Source: Psychrobacter glacincola (GTDB taxonomy: Bacteria; Pseudomonadota; Gammaproteobacteria; Pseudomonadales; Moraxellaceae). From it: 64,000 nt of DNA. Shown here piece after piece: positions 47,948 through 56,455 of this stretch (positions within the stretch are counted from its first letter, which is position 1; the number at the start of each line of letters is the position of its first letter). Under the pieces are notes generated by a model. It had not been told where the DNA came from. It saw only the letters and a program-made list of their open reading frames with translations, and did no database searches. The translations under genes and the position numbers were made by a program. The DNA is taken from the NCBI RefSeq assembly GCF_904846215.1, contig NZ_CAJGZK010000003.1, positions 124,001 through 188,000 on the forward strand, in the 5' to 3' direction.

Positions 47948-49003
47948 ATGTCAAATCCAGATCACTCTCAAGATGCAAAAGACCGTTACTTTATGATGCT
48001 GGCTATTGAACAGGCAAAGCTTGGTTTGTATAGCACAAGACCAAACCCTGCCGTAGGTTGTGTCATTGTTCAAGCAGAGGAGGTAATCGGTCAAGGGTTT
48101 CATGCCAAAGCCGGTCAACCGCATGCTGAAGTTTTCGCATTAAAAGACGCAGGTACAAAAGCATTAGGTGCTACTGCTTATGTGACGTTAGAGCCTTGTA
48201 GTCATATGGGGCGCACACCGCCTTGTGCGCAGGCTCTTGTAGAATCTGGCGTAAAACGGGTCGTTGTCGCTGGGCTAGATCCAAACCCACAGGTGGCGGG
48301 TCGCGGGGTGAGATTACTGGAGCAAGCAGGCATTGATGTGACAGTTGGTATACTTACCGCACAGGCAGAAGCCTTAAATAAAGGTTTTCTAAAAGCCATG
48401 CGTATGCAGATGCCTTATGTACGACTTAAGATTGCCACCAGTCTTGATGGTCGTACTGCGATGGCAAATGGGCAATCAAAGTGGATTACAGGTACTGCCG
48501 CTCGTGAAGACGTACAAAAGCTACGGGCACAAAGTGGTGCTATCATCACCGGCAGCGAAACGGTCATCATAGATAATCCACAATTAAATGTACGCTCACA
48601 CCAACTGGGTATAGCGTTTGAGGAGGTTCCACGTCCTAAGGTTGTAATACTTGATAGGCGAGGTCGTTTAAAGCATGACCCAGAATCTGATTACCAGTTG
48701 TGCCGTCGTACCGATACCCTTTATTGGTGTGATGATGATTTAACGGAGTTATTAACGCTGTTAGTCAGTGAATATCAGTGTTATGACGTGTTAATAGAAG
48801 CGGGTGCCAGTGTGGCTGGTAGCTTCTTACAACAACAACTGGTAGATGAGCTGATTGTGTATCAAGCGCCATGTCTGTTGGGACAGCAAGCGCGTGCGAT
48901 GGTTAATATCAATCCTTTATCATTAGCTCAGCAGTTACGCTTTAATATTGAATGTCATGAGCAGCTTGGTTCGGATTTAAAATTGACTTTATTGCCAGTA
49001 TAA
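47948..49003 (+). CDS. ribD: bifunctional riboflavin deaminase/reductase RibD
   Basis: A 351-residue enzyme for the second and third steps of riboflavin synthesis. The N-terminal deaminase has the zinc motif GQPHAEVFAL and TLEPCSHMGRTPPCAQAL; the C-terminal reductase has VRLKIATSLDGRTAMANG, KWITG and IEAGASVAGSFL. It is followed not directly by ribE but by a 620-base gap with repeats and possible DNA-binding sites. No FMN riboswitch is seen before it. Confidence 0.94.
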   Translation: MSNPDHSQDAKDRYFMMLAIEQAKLGLYSTRPNPAVGCVIVQAEEVIGQGFHAKAGQPHAEVFALKDAGTKALGATAYVTLEPCSHMGRTPPCAQALVESGVKRVVVAGLDPNPQVAGRGVRLLEQAGIDVTVGILTAQAEALNKGFLKAMRMQMPYVRLKIATSLDGRTAMANGQSKWITGTAAREDVQKLRAQSGAIITGSETVIIDNPQLNVRSHQLGIAFEEVPRPKVVILDRRGRLKHDPESDYQLCRRTDTLYWCDDDLTELLTLLVSEYQCYDVLIEAGASVAGSFLQQQLVDELIVYQAPCLLGQQARAMVNINPLSLAQQLRFNIECHEQLGSDLKLTLLPV

Positions 49004-49010
49004 CTGCTTG

Positions 49011-49122
49011 TTATCAATCACTACTGAGGTTGTTTTTTTTTGCTTGCTGGGCCTACGCAGATATAGGCTGCAAATAATTAACCTTAGTAGCGCTGTGCTC
49101 TTTAAAAAGTAGAACAACTATA
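49011..49122. repeat. MITE-like repeat, subfamily 2, left end missing
   Basis: Begins ttatcaatcactactgagg, contains the inverted core (tgcttgctgggcctacgcag), then aataattaaccttagtag and the right end aaaaagtagaacaactata. It starts 8 bases after the ribD stop. Confidence 0.82.
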
Positions 49123-49157
49123 TCTTAGTTGGGGATAGATAAAAAATTTTATTTTAC

Positions 49158-49199
49158 GTTTCACATGAAACTGTGTATAACTTTGTTTCACATGGAACG
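49158..49199. promoter_or_regulatory. two tandem degenerate parS-like sites
   Basis: CGTTTCACATGAAACT (49158) and TGTTTCACATGGAACG (49184), 10 bases apart, in the ribD-ribE gap. Both keep the outer GTTTCA/GAAAC or GGAAC arms, with CACATG in the centre. Confidence 0.5.
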
Positions 49200-49302
49200 C
49201 TTAATCTAACCTAGCGTTCAAATTATAAAATAAGTTGTTATTAATCAATTACTTAAGCGGATTTTATTATTACTTTAAACCATGAGTATAAATCAAAGCT
49301 AT

Positions 49303-49370
49303 TGTGGATAACTTATTAATAATCAAGGTTTTATATGCTTTTTTAAAGCGCTGCTCACTATTTATCCACA
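49303..49370. promoter_or_regulatory. inverted pair of DnaA boxes
   Basis: TGTGGATAA at 49303 and TTATCCACA at 49362, perfect boxes in opposite orientation about 50 bases apart, with a partial third (TTATCCTAT) at 49373. The intervening sequence is AT-rich. Confidence 0.6.
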
Positions 49371-49457
49371 ACTTATCCTATGTGTTATTAATAAAGCTCA
49401 GACCATTGCTTAGAAATACCGATACGTTCAAACGAGGAACACTGTCTATAATGACAA

Positions 49458-49602
49458 TATAGTCAATCCTAAATAAAAGAAATACAAATATTATCAATCA
49501 CTACTGAGGCTAATTTTTCTTACTTGCTGTGTCTACGAAGACAGAGGCTGCGAATAATTAACCCTAGTAGTGCTGTACTCCTTTAAAAGTGGATCAACTA
49601 TA
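49458..49602. repeat. MITE-like repeat, subfamily 2, complete
   Basis: It runs from TATAGTCAATCCTAAATAAA to GATCAACTATA and shares its inner part with the copy at 49011-49122. It is the best full-length example of the subfamily, and lies 22 bases before ribE, where it separates the gene from any upstream promoter. Confidence 0.88.
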
Positions 49603-49623
49603 CAATAATGAAAAGAGGTCGAT

Positions 49624-50310
49624 ATGTTTACTGGAATCATAGAGAGTGTTGGGAAAGTTAAATCGATGCAGCCTACGGGCGGTGATATTCGCCTCACTGT
49701 AGAGTCAGATGGGCTAGATTTTAGTGATGTAAAGCTGGGTGATTCAATTGCTTCTAATGGTATTTGCCTGACGGTTGTGGATTTTGGTAGTAATTATTAC
49801 TCTGTCGACGTTTCACGTGAAACTATTGCCCGTACGGCGTTAGAGGATTTAAAACCGGGGTATATCGTAAATTTAGAAAAGGCGATGCTACCGACCACAC
49901 GTTTTGGTGGGCATATTGTCGCAGGTCATGTCGATGGGATAGGGATAGTCAGGAAGCTACAAAAAGATGCGCGCTCAATTTATATCGAAATCGAGATACC
50001 AAAAGAGCTGGCGCATTATACAGCGACTAAAGGCTCTATTACCCTTGATGGTATTAGCCTCACGACCAACCTAGTACGCGATAATATTGTTTCTCTCAAT
50101 ATCATTCCGCATACAGCCCAAGTGACCAATATTGCACAGCATTGGTTAGTAGGAGACAAGGTCAATGTAGAAGTCGATATCGTGGCTCGCTACTTGGAGC
50201 GTTTATTGAATAAGTCGCAGGGAGATACGGCAAGTAATAGCCCGCAAAGTAATAGCCCGAAAAGTAATATCACCGAAGCTTTTTTAGCAGATAATGGCTT
50301 TATGAAATAG
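49624..50310 (+). CDS. ribE: riboflavin synthase alpha chain
   Basis: A 228-residue enzyme that dismutates two 6,7-dimethyl-8-ribityllumazines to riboflavin. It has the tandem barrel halves MFTGIIESVGKV ... GDSIASNGICLTVVDF and GHIVAGHVDGIG ... GSITLDGISLTTNLV, and the C-terminal helix VDIVARYLERLL. A low-complexity insert of duplicated SNSPQSNSPKSN follows residue 205. SD AGAGG precedes the ATG. A parS-like site lies inside. Confidence 0.94.
   Translation: MFTGIIESVGKVKSMQPTGGDIRLTVESDGLDFSDVKLGDSIASNGICLTVVDFGSNYYSVDVSRETIARTALEDLKPGYIVNLEKAMLPTTRFGGHIVAGHVDGIGIVRKLQKDARSIYIEIEIPKELAHYTATKGSITLDGISLTTNLVRDNIVSLNIIPHTAQVTNIAQHWLVGDKVNVEVDIVARYLERLLNKSQGDTASNSPQSNSPKSNITEAFLADNGFMK
49809..49824. 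promoter_or_regulatory. parS-like ParB-binding site
   Basis: CGTTTCACGTGAAACT: the central 14 bases are a perfect palindrome with the canonical CACGTG; only the outermost pair differs from consensus. Inside ribE. Confidence 0.7.
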
Positions 50311-50353
50311 ATATCATTTATTATTAAATACAAGAGGTGGCAAGCATTGTTGA

Positions 50354-53290
50354 TTAGGTTTTAATAAATGATGCCAACACTTCTTGTAGTTTATCCTTAT
50401 TGATAGGTTTGGCTAAAAACTCATCCATCCCTACCTCTAAGCACGCTGAGCGGTCTTCTTCGGTATTATTTGCTGTCAGAGCAACGATAGGAATATCATC
50501 GCCTTGCGCTCGGATAAATTGGGTGGCTTGTAATCCATCCATCACCGGCATCCGGCAATCCATTAGAATAAGATCAATCTCTTGTCGATTTGCTTGTAGT
50601 ACATCTAATGCTTGCTGACCGTCTTCTGCCACCACACTACGATAACCAAGTTTGGCGAGCATTTTGCAGGCAATTTTTTGATTGGTAGGACTGTCTTCTA
50701 CTACCAAAATCAGAGGCGAGATGGTTTCGGTTTCATGGACCATACTGTTCGCTGTTGCTATGTCGCTATCGTTATGTTTAACCTCTGCCTCTGGTATGAG
50801 CGTCTGTCTGGTAGGGAGCGTTAAGCGTAGGAGCTCAGATAGCAATAAGTTTGCATCTAGCGGTTTGGTCAAAAATCCATCACATTTATCCAATAGCATT
50901 GCGGCAATGCTGCGCTCAGATTTCATACTCAGTAATATCTTTGGTAACGACGCATTAGCCAATAAGTGATCTAATGCATACTGCCTATCAATATTACTAA
51001 GTACTTTATCTTGCAAATATTCTTCTTTTATTTGTTCCTCTATCATATTGGCATCGGTACTTTTGTCATCTTTTATTTCTGATTGATTGGATAAAGCAAG
51101 CGTAATGCTTTCGTAATAATCGTAATCGAGCAGTAATATCGGAGCAAGGGTTTGTTGATTTTGCATCAATTCGTCGCTGAGATGCTGTAGGGTCACGCTA
51201 TCAGTAGACGTAAAAATAGTGAGTGTGATGGCTAAATGGTCACATAAGCGTTTTAGGTGCTCAGCGGTAAGGGGCTGATTGATGATGGCAATAAGATGCA
51301 AGCGCGTTAACTGCTGATTGAGATGGTAGATTGGCTGATAGTTTGGATTTTGACAAGGCAGATAAAGATCAAAGGTGCTCCCAACATCAGGTGTGCTATG
51401 CAACTCTATAAAACCGCCTAATAATTTAGCAAAACTATAAGCGGTCGTCAGTCCTACGTCTGCTTGAGTGATTTGCGTATGTATTTGACTGGTTTTTTGC
51501 GAGTAACTCGACTGGTCTGCTTGCGTGTTTTCTAGTTGAGCCATTTCTTTAAAATAAGTGTGCAACTTATCTCTTTGGGTTGTCTCTAAGCCAATGCCAT
51601 TATCTTGGATGCTAAAGAGAACCCAGTCATGCGTATGGTTTGCTTCTTTGTTGGTATTATCAGCCACTAAGTCATTCGTTGCACCGCTGACTGAAGCATT
51701 AACCAAAATGGTGTTTTCGGCTGATAGTTGTTCAGCACTCAGCGCTTCGATCGTCAGCGCAACGTAGCCTGAGCTGGTATATCTAATGGCGTTATCCAGT
51801 AAGTTACGTAAGATTATTTGCAGACGTCTATGGTCGGTATCGATGAGGCGAGGGCAATCAGCAGCAAAAAAGTACAGCAGTTCAAGCCCATGCTGTCTTG
51901 CATCTTTTGTGACTAAATGACTGACTTGTTGCCCTGTTTTATAGATGTCGACAGTTTCAATACTCAAACGGGTTTTTCGAACCTCTATCTCGCCTATATC
52001 GAGCATCTCATTGAGCATAATGAGCATAGAATGACTGGTTTCAATCAACGTATTGACAATCTGATTCTCTTTGACAGTCAAAACGCTAGTATCAATCGGC
52101 TCCAAAGTATCAATCATCGCTTCTAGTGGTAGGCGTAAGTCATGACCCATAGTCGACTTGAGCGCGTTAAATTCATCAAGTTGTCGCTGTATTTCTATAT
52201 TTTGTTGTTGTAACTGTGTGTTCTGGCTCACCAAATCATTGATGCTGTTTAGGAGTACGGTAAAACCGTGAACTTGACCGTGTTCACCGAACCACGGGGT
52301 CACATGCAGCTGATAGGCTTTTTTATTAGCCAATCCGTATACCGTAAGCGTACGCGTAACACGAAGATTTACCAGATGTTGTAATAGTAATTGGGTTGAC
52401 TCATCTTCAGCAAAGACAAAATCTGTTAATTGATAGTTACTGTCATTTTGAAAGGCAGTCGAAAATACTTGCTCAAAACGTTGATTAAAAAAGCTAATTT
52501 GACCCTGTCTCATAATCATTAGCATTGGTAGCGGGGCGTGATCAACCAAACGCTCTAGGCGATGCTTTAGAGTGGTAATATGGCGATGATTGTTATGTAG
52601 CTGATAATGAATACGACTAAGTGCATGACCTAAATGCAAAAATTCAGCCGTGGATTTTTTGCTAACAAACGGCGGCGGTGTATAAGCCTCTTTTGCATGA
52701 CTGCTCAAGTTGTCGGTATAAAGCAGTAACTGTTCCCAATTGGCACGGCGTTTTAAGGTATAAAGTAGTGCCAAAGTAAAAAACATAATGGCTGTCATTA
52801 AAGGTAGCCAATAGCGATAAGATACCCAATTAATATCGAGCGGCTTATGGCGCAACATGGTATAAAACTTATGACCGCTTTTAAGCTCAATGGTTCCCAC
52901 CAGTTTGTCGGTGGATAACGTATAAGTGCTATGAGTATTCCTATTTGATAACAGCGAAGTCTCAATGCTTGGAAACATGATACCGTTAAATGCACGCTCA
53001 TCAGCTTCGGTGTGATTGTAAATATAAGTTTGACCGGAGGGCATCATAAAAATCAGCTGATAACTGATCCCTGCCAAAAAAGGCTTTTCTACTATTTTTT
53101 TAACAGCAGGGTTTATAGGATTACTAAGCTCAGAAATCTGATATTGCAGGGTATGAAAAATCTCTACACTGTGCTGCTTGCTGTCATTCTTCATCTCGTG
53201 AAACATGATGAAGTAATATAATGACAACATGGCAAGTAATGTCAAAGTATAGAAAGCCAGTAAGCGCTGCAGAGACTGAAATTGTGGCAT
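50354..53290 (-). CDS. hybrid sensor histidine kinase with degenerate and intact receiver domains
   Basis: A 978-residue membrane kinase. Two transmembrane helices (about 8-29 and 160-178) bracket a periplasmic sensor; a linker and PAS-like domain (about 245-345) follow. The phosphoacceptor His is in STMGHDLRLPLEAM (His383), an unusual H-box (SHELRTP in most). The ATPase has ILRNLLDNAIRYTSSG and FSIQDNGIGL. A region at about 665-830 resembles a receiver lacking the Asp; the C-terminal receiver (855-978) is intact, with LVVEDSPTN, LMDCRMPVMDG and the TKPLD-like AKPINK. There is no HPt domain and no adjacent response regulator. It is probably BarA/GacS-like in architecture only; the signal is unknown. 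Confidence 0.84.
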   Translation of the reverse strand: MPQFQSLQRLLAFYTLTLLAMLSLYYFIMFHEMKNDSKQHSVEIFHTLQYQISELSNPINPAVKKIVEKPFLAGISYQLIFMMPSGQTYIYNHTEADERAFNGIMFPSIETSLLSNRNTHSTYTLSTDKLVGTIELKSGHKFYTMLRHKPLDINWVSYRYWLPLMTAIMFFTLALLYTLKRRANWEQLLLYTDNLSSHAKEAYTPPPFVSKKSTAEFLHLGHALSRIHYQLHNNHRHITTLKHRLERLVDHAPLPMLMIMRQGQISFFNQRFEQVFSTAFQNDSNYQLTDFVFAEDESTQLLLQHLVNLRVTRTLTVYGLANKKAYQLHVTPWFGEHGQVHGFTVLLNSINDLVSQNTQLQQQNIEIQRQLDEFNALKSTMGHDLRLPLEAMIDTLEPIDTSVLTVKENQIVNTLIETSHSMLIMLNEMLDIGEIEVRKTRLSIETVDIYKTGQQVSHLVTKDARQHGLELLYFFAADCPRLIDTDHRRLQIILRNLLDNAIRYTSSGYVALTIEALSAEQLSAENTILVNASVSGATNDLVADNTNKEANHTHDWVLFSIQDNGIGLETTQRDKLHTYFKEMAQLENTQADQSSYSQKTSQIHTQITQADVGLTTAYSFAKLLGGFIELHSTPDVGSTFDLYLPCQNPNYQPIYHLNQQLTRLHLIAIINQPLTAEHLKRLCDHLAITLTIFTSTDSVTLQHLSDELMQNQQTLAPILLLDYDYYESITLALSNQSEIKDDKSTDANMIEEQIKEEYLQDKVLSNIDRQYALDHLLANASLPKILLSMKSERSIAAMLLDKCDGFLTKPLDANLLLSELLRLTLPTRQTLIPEAEVKHNDSDIATANSMVHETETISPLILVVEDSPTNQKIACKMLAKLGYRSVVAEDGQQALDVLQANRQEIDLILMDCRMPVMDGLQATQFIRAQGDDIPIVALTANNTEEDRSACLEVGMDEFLAKPINKDKLQEVLASFIKT

Positions 53291-53501
53291 AAAGGCATGA
53301 CCCTAAGTCGGCATGATAATACACAGTGAATTTAAGATGATTTCGTGAGATTTAATGGCTATCTTTTTTATTGTTAGCCTACGATAAAGCAATAAAAAAT
53401 ATCGAGAGCTAGCCATTATATGACAATGTAAAAAATGAGACTGAGTCTTAGTGCTATTATAAAGATAAATAGGCGCATTAATAGCGCTTGATTGTGGCTG
53501 T

Positions 53502-53539
53502 TACAATCATGGCACTGCACTACAATCATGGCACTGCGC
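53502..53539. repeat. two tandem copies of a 19-bp unit
   Basis: TACAATCATGGCACTGCAC is repeated once with a single change, upstream of fmt. It supplies a spurious in-frame ATG for a longer fmt reading frame. Confidence 0.8.
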
Positions 53540-53587
53540 TACAAACTCACCTATAATAGCTGCATTACTCATCAATACTGCCTAACT

Positions 53588-54712
53588 ATGACGACACTTG
53601 CTTGTGCTCCTGATGTATCCCTTACTACTGATACCGCTAATACCATTGATGAACCGAAGCGTACTGCGCCATTGAGAGTGGTGTTTGCTGGTACGCCTGA
53701 GTTTGCAGCGATAAGCCTTGAGGTATTAATCAAGCAGCAACAAGCGTTGAATATCACTATTGTGGCGGTCTATAGTCAGCCTGATCGTAAAGCGGGACGC
53801 GGGCAAAAGCTTGCAGCATCGGCGGTCAAGCAAGTAGCATTGGCACATGATATTGCTGTTGAGCAGCCTGAAACCTTTAAAAAATCTAGTCATGAAGGCC
53901 TAGTAGCAAGGCAAACTTTGCAAGACTATCAGCCAGACGTGATGATTGTCGCCGCTTATGGTCTGATTCTTCCGATTGGTGTCTTGAATACGCCGACTTA
54001 TGGTTGCCTAAATATTCACGCCTCATTATTACCACGTTGGCGCGGTGCAGCGCCGATTCACCGCGCATTGCTGGCGGGCGATAGTGAGACAGGCATTACC
54101 ATTATGCAGATGGATAAAGGGCTTGATACCGGTGACATGCTCTATAAAGTCAGCGCGCCTATTGAGTCAGACGATACGGCTGCCAGCCTACATGATAAGA
54201 TGGCTGCGCTTGGTGCGACTGCTATTACTACCGTGCTACAGGATTTACGACATTATCAAGCGCAGGCTATCGCTCAAGATGATAGCCAAGCGAACTATGC
54301 CGAAAAGCTGGTTAAAACGGAAGGCGAGATTAACTGGACACAGTCTGCTGCTGATATTGAACGCCAAATTCGCGGATTGACGCCATGGCCAGGTGCTTAT
54401 ACTTTTTTGGCAGGGCAGCGCGTTAAAATACTAGCCAGCTTGCCGGTGAATGCATCACAGCCAACCGATAAATCGGCAGGCACGATCATTAGCGTTGGGC
54501 GCAAGGCAATCTTAGTCGCTTGTGGCAAAGAAGCTGATACCAAACAAGCTGATATCAAACAAGCTAATAAAGCAGAAAACACTGAGCAATTAGCCAGTAC
54601 TTTGGCTATTACACACTTGCAGTTTGCTGGCGGTAAGCCGATGTCAGCTGAGCAAGTTTGCCACGGTAATCAGCTAAACGATGGTGAGAAATTTACTGGT
54701 GAAACAACCTAA
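53588..54712 (+). CDS. fmt: methionyl-tRNA formyltransferase
   Basis: A 374-residue enzyme that formylates initiator Met-tRNA. RVVFAGTPEFAAISLEVL begins the core, with QPDRKAGRGQKL, the catalytic segment NIHASLLPRWRGAAPI (Asn, His) and ETGITIMQMDKGLDTGDML. A 30-residue N-terminal extension and a low-complexity insert near residue 320 (KQADIKQANKAENTEQ) lengthen it beyond the usual 315. No deformylase gene is adjacent, unlike in many relatives. The start is uncertain; ATG 53588 lies closest to the core. Confidence 0.93.
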   Translation: MTTLACAPDVSLTTDTANTIDEPKRTAPLRVVFAGTPEFAAISLEVLIKQQQALNITIVAVYSQPDRKAGRGQKLAASAVKQVALAHDIAVEQPETFKKSSHEGLVARQTLQDYQPDVMIVAAYGLILPIGVLNTPTYGCLNIHASLLPRWRGAAPIHRALLAGDSETGITIMQMDKGLDTGDMLYKVSAPIESDDTAASLHDKMAALGATAITTVLQDLRHYQAQAIAQDDSQANYAEKLVKTEGEINWTQSAADIERQIRGLTPWPGAYTFLAGQRVKILASLPVNASQPTDKSAGTIISVGRKAILVACGKEADTKQADIKQANKAENTEQLASTLAITHLQFAGGKPMSAEQVCHGNQLNDGEKFTGETT

Positions 54713-54833
54713 TTTAACCGCATCTAATTTGATATTAATTTAATAATAAGTCGCTTATCTATAAATAATCTATTGATAAGCAACCTCACTTGCACAAGAC
54801 GTCATCGATAATACGTCAAGGAAATAAAACTGA

Positions 54834-56414
54834 ATGAGACAAACCAGCACTGCGCCAAGAAACAATAAGCTCAAACCGTCAAGCAACCTTATTATGAATG
54901 GTAGCGTCCGCGTCCGCGTCATTCGCACTTTACTGGCTATTCAAAACGGTAAGTCGCTCGCAAGTGTTCTTGACCCGTTATTGAACAGTATGCACGATGG
55001 CGATAGAGGGTTTGCTCACGCGTTGTTACTGACGACATTGCGCCAGTGGTATGCACTCTCACGTTTGCTCGATACGCTGGCGGATAATCCTATTGATGAG
55101 GTTGAAGTACGTACGACGATTCAAGTGGGTTTGGTGCAGCTGCTGTATTTAGAAGTGGCTGACCATGCGGCGATTCATGAAACAGTCGAAGCGGCAAAAG
55201 AAATCGAATTTGCGCATGCAACGGGTTTAATCAATGCTATCTTGCGTAAAGTCGCTAAGAACCCAAGTAAGTTCCGTAAAAAGTGTGATAAAAAGCACAG
55301 CTTACCGAATTGGCTTGCTTATCAGCTTAAGCAAGATTGGAGTGAGGAGTATGATGATCTGATGCAGGGTTTACGTCAACCTGCGCCGATGTTTTTGCGC
55401 GTGAATACAGCGGTTACTTCGATAGAGGATTATCAACAAGCATTAGTAGAATTTGAAGTTGAAGCAGATTTGGTTGAGCTTACGAGTGGTTTACAACTTG
55501 AGAACTCGTCGGATACAGCGACATCTAATAGTATATTAACCAAAGGTTTGAGATTACATCAAAGCACGGCAGTGAATGCCTTACCGCAATTCGCTGAAGG
55601 GGCTGCTAGTGTACAAGATATGCACGCGCAGCTTGCAGCGCCGCTGATCCATAGTGCTCTGCTCAATAAGCTGAGTATTAAAAACGATGATGCAGATGTC
55701 GATACGGATACGAATACCAATAACAATGAGATTCGTATTTTAGATGCTTGTGCAGCGCCGGGTGGTAAGCTTGCTCATTGGTTAGAATTAATTAGCTCAA
55801 ATGAGTCTTCGTTGTTTCACGTGAAACAAGACAATGCTGAAACGTCGCCTGTGATTTCGAAAGTGAAGATTACTGCGATAGATAATGAAGCACCACGTAT
55901 CGAGCGCATTCATACCAATTTACAGCGCTTAAATTTAAGTCAGCACGACTTGCAGCAAGCTGAAAAAAATATCGAGCTCAATATTGTTTGTGCGGACGCA
56001 ACCACATGGCAAGGGGCTGGTAAGAAAAAGAGCAAGCTCGTATTTGACGCTATATTGCTAGATTCACCTTGTACGGCGACTGGCGTGATTCGTCGCCATC
56101 CTGATATTAGCTTATTGCGTACCGAAGAAGACGTCGAGCAAACGGCATTGTTACAAGCCGATATCTTGCATAACCTATGGCCACAGCTTAAAGTTGGCGG
56201 TTATCTGTTATATGTCACTTGCTCTATCCTAAAGCAAGAAAACGTCGAGCAGATGCAGGATTTCATGACTTACTATAATAATGTAGTAGCCGTTGAATTT
56301 AGCGACGATTGCAGTTGGGGTATCGAACAAGCGATCGGTCGCCAGTGCTTACCCATTGATAGCGAGAGCGGCGATGGCTTTTATTATGCCTTGCTGCAAA
56401 AAACTGCTGAATAA
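54834..56414 (+). CDS. rsmB: 16S rRNA (cytosine(967)-C5)-methyltransferase
   Basis: A 526-residue Sun/Fmu-family enzyme. The N-terminal NusB-like domain (FAHALLLTTLRQWYALSRLL) leads to the methyltransferase: ILDACAAPGGKLAHWLEL binds SAM, DAILLDSPCTATGVIRRHPDI and LLYVTCSILKQENVEQM carry the two catalytic Cys. It has an acidic low-complexity insert (DADVDTDTNTNNN). Located 121 bases after fmt, in the usual fmt-rsmB order. A perfect parS consensus site lies in it. Confidence 0.93.
   Translation: MRQTSTAPRNNKLKPSSNLIMNGSVRVRVIRTLLAIQNGKSLASVLDPLLNSMHDGDRGFAHALLLTTLRQWYALSRLLDTLADNPIDEVEVRTTIQVGLVQLLYLEVADHAAIHETVEAAKEIEFAHATGLINAILRKVAKNPSKFRKKCDKKHSLPNWLAYQLKQDWSEEYDDLMQGLRQPAPMFLRVNTAVTSIEDYQQALVEFEVEADLVELTSGLQLENSSDTATSNSILTKGLRLHQSTAVNALPQFAEGAASVQDMHAQLAAPLIHSALLNKLSIKNDDADVDTDTNTNNNEIRILDACAAPGGKLAHWLELISSNESSLFHVKQDNAETSPVISKVKITAIDNEAPRIERIHTNLQRLNLSQHDLQQAEKNIELNIVCADATTWQGAGKKKSKLVFDAILLDSPCTATGVIRRHPDISLLRTEEDVEQTALLQADILHNLWPQLKVGGYLLYVTCSILKQENVEQMQDFMTYYNNVVAVEFSDDCSWGIEQAIGRQCLPIDSESGDGFYYALLQKTAE
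55813..55828. promoter_or_regulatory. parS site, perfect consensus
   Basis: TGTTTCACGTGAAACA matches the universal bacterial parS palindrome exactly. It is inside rsmB (encoding LFHVKQ), 14 kb from oriC. Confidence 0.85.
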
Positions 56415-56455
56415 ACTGTTTTAATCAATCATCTCATTGTAGACAGGACAATCTA

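Noticed and set aside
49123-49457. FMN riboswitch before ribE
   Set aside because: None of the conserved RFN-element segments could be found; the gap is instead filled with DnaA boxes, parS-like sites and repeats.
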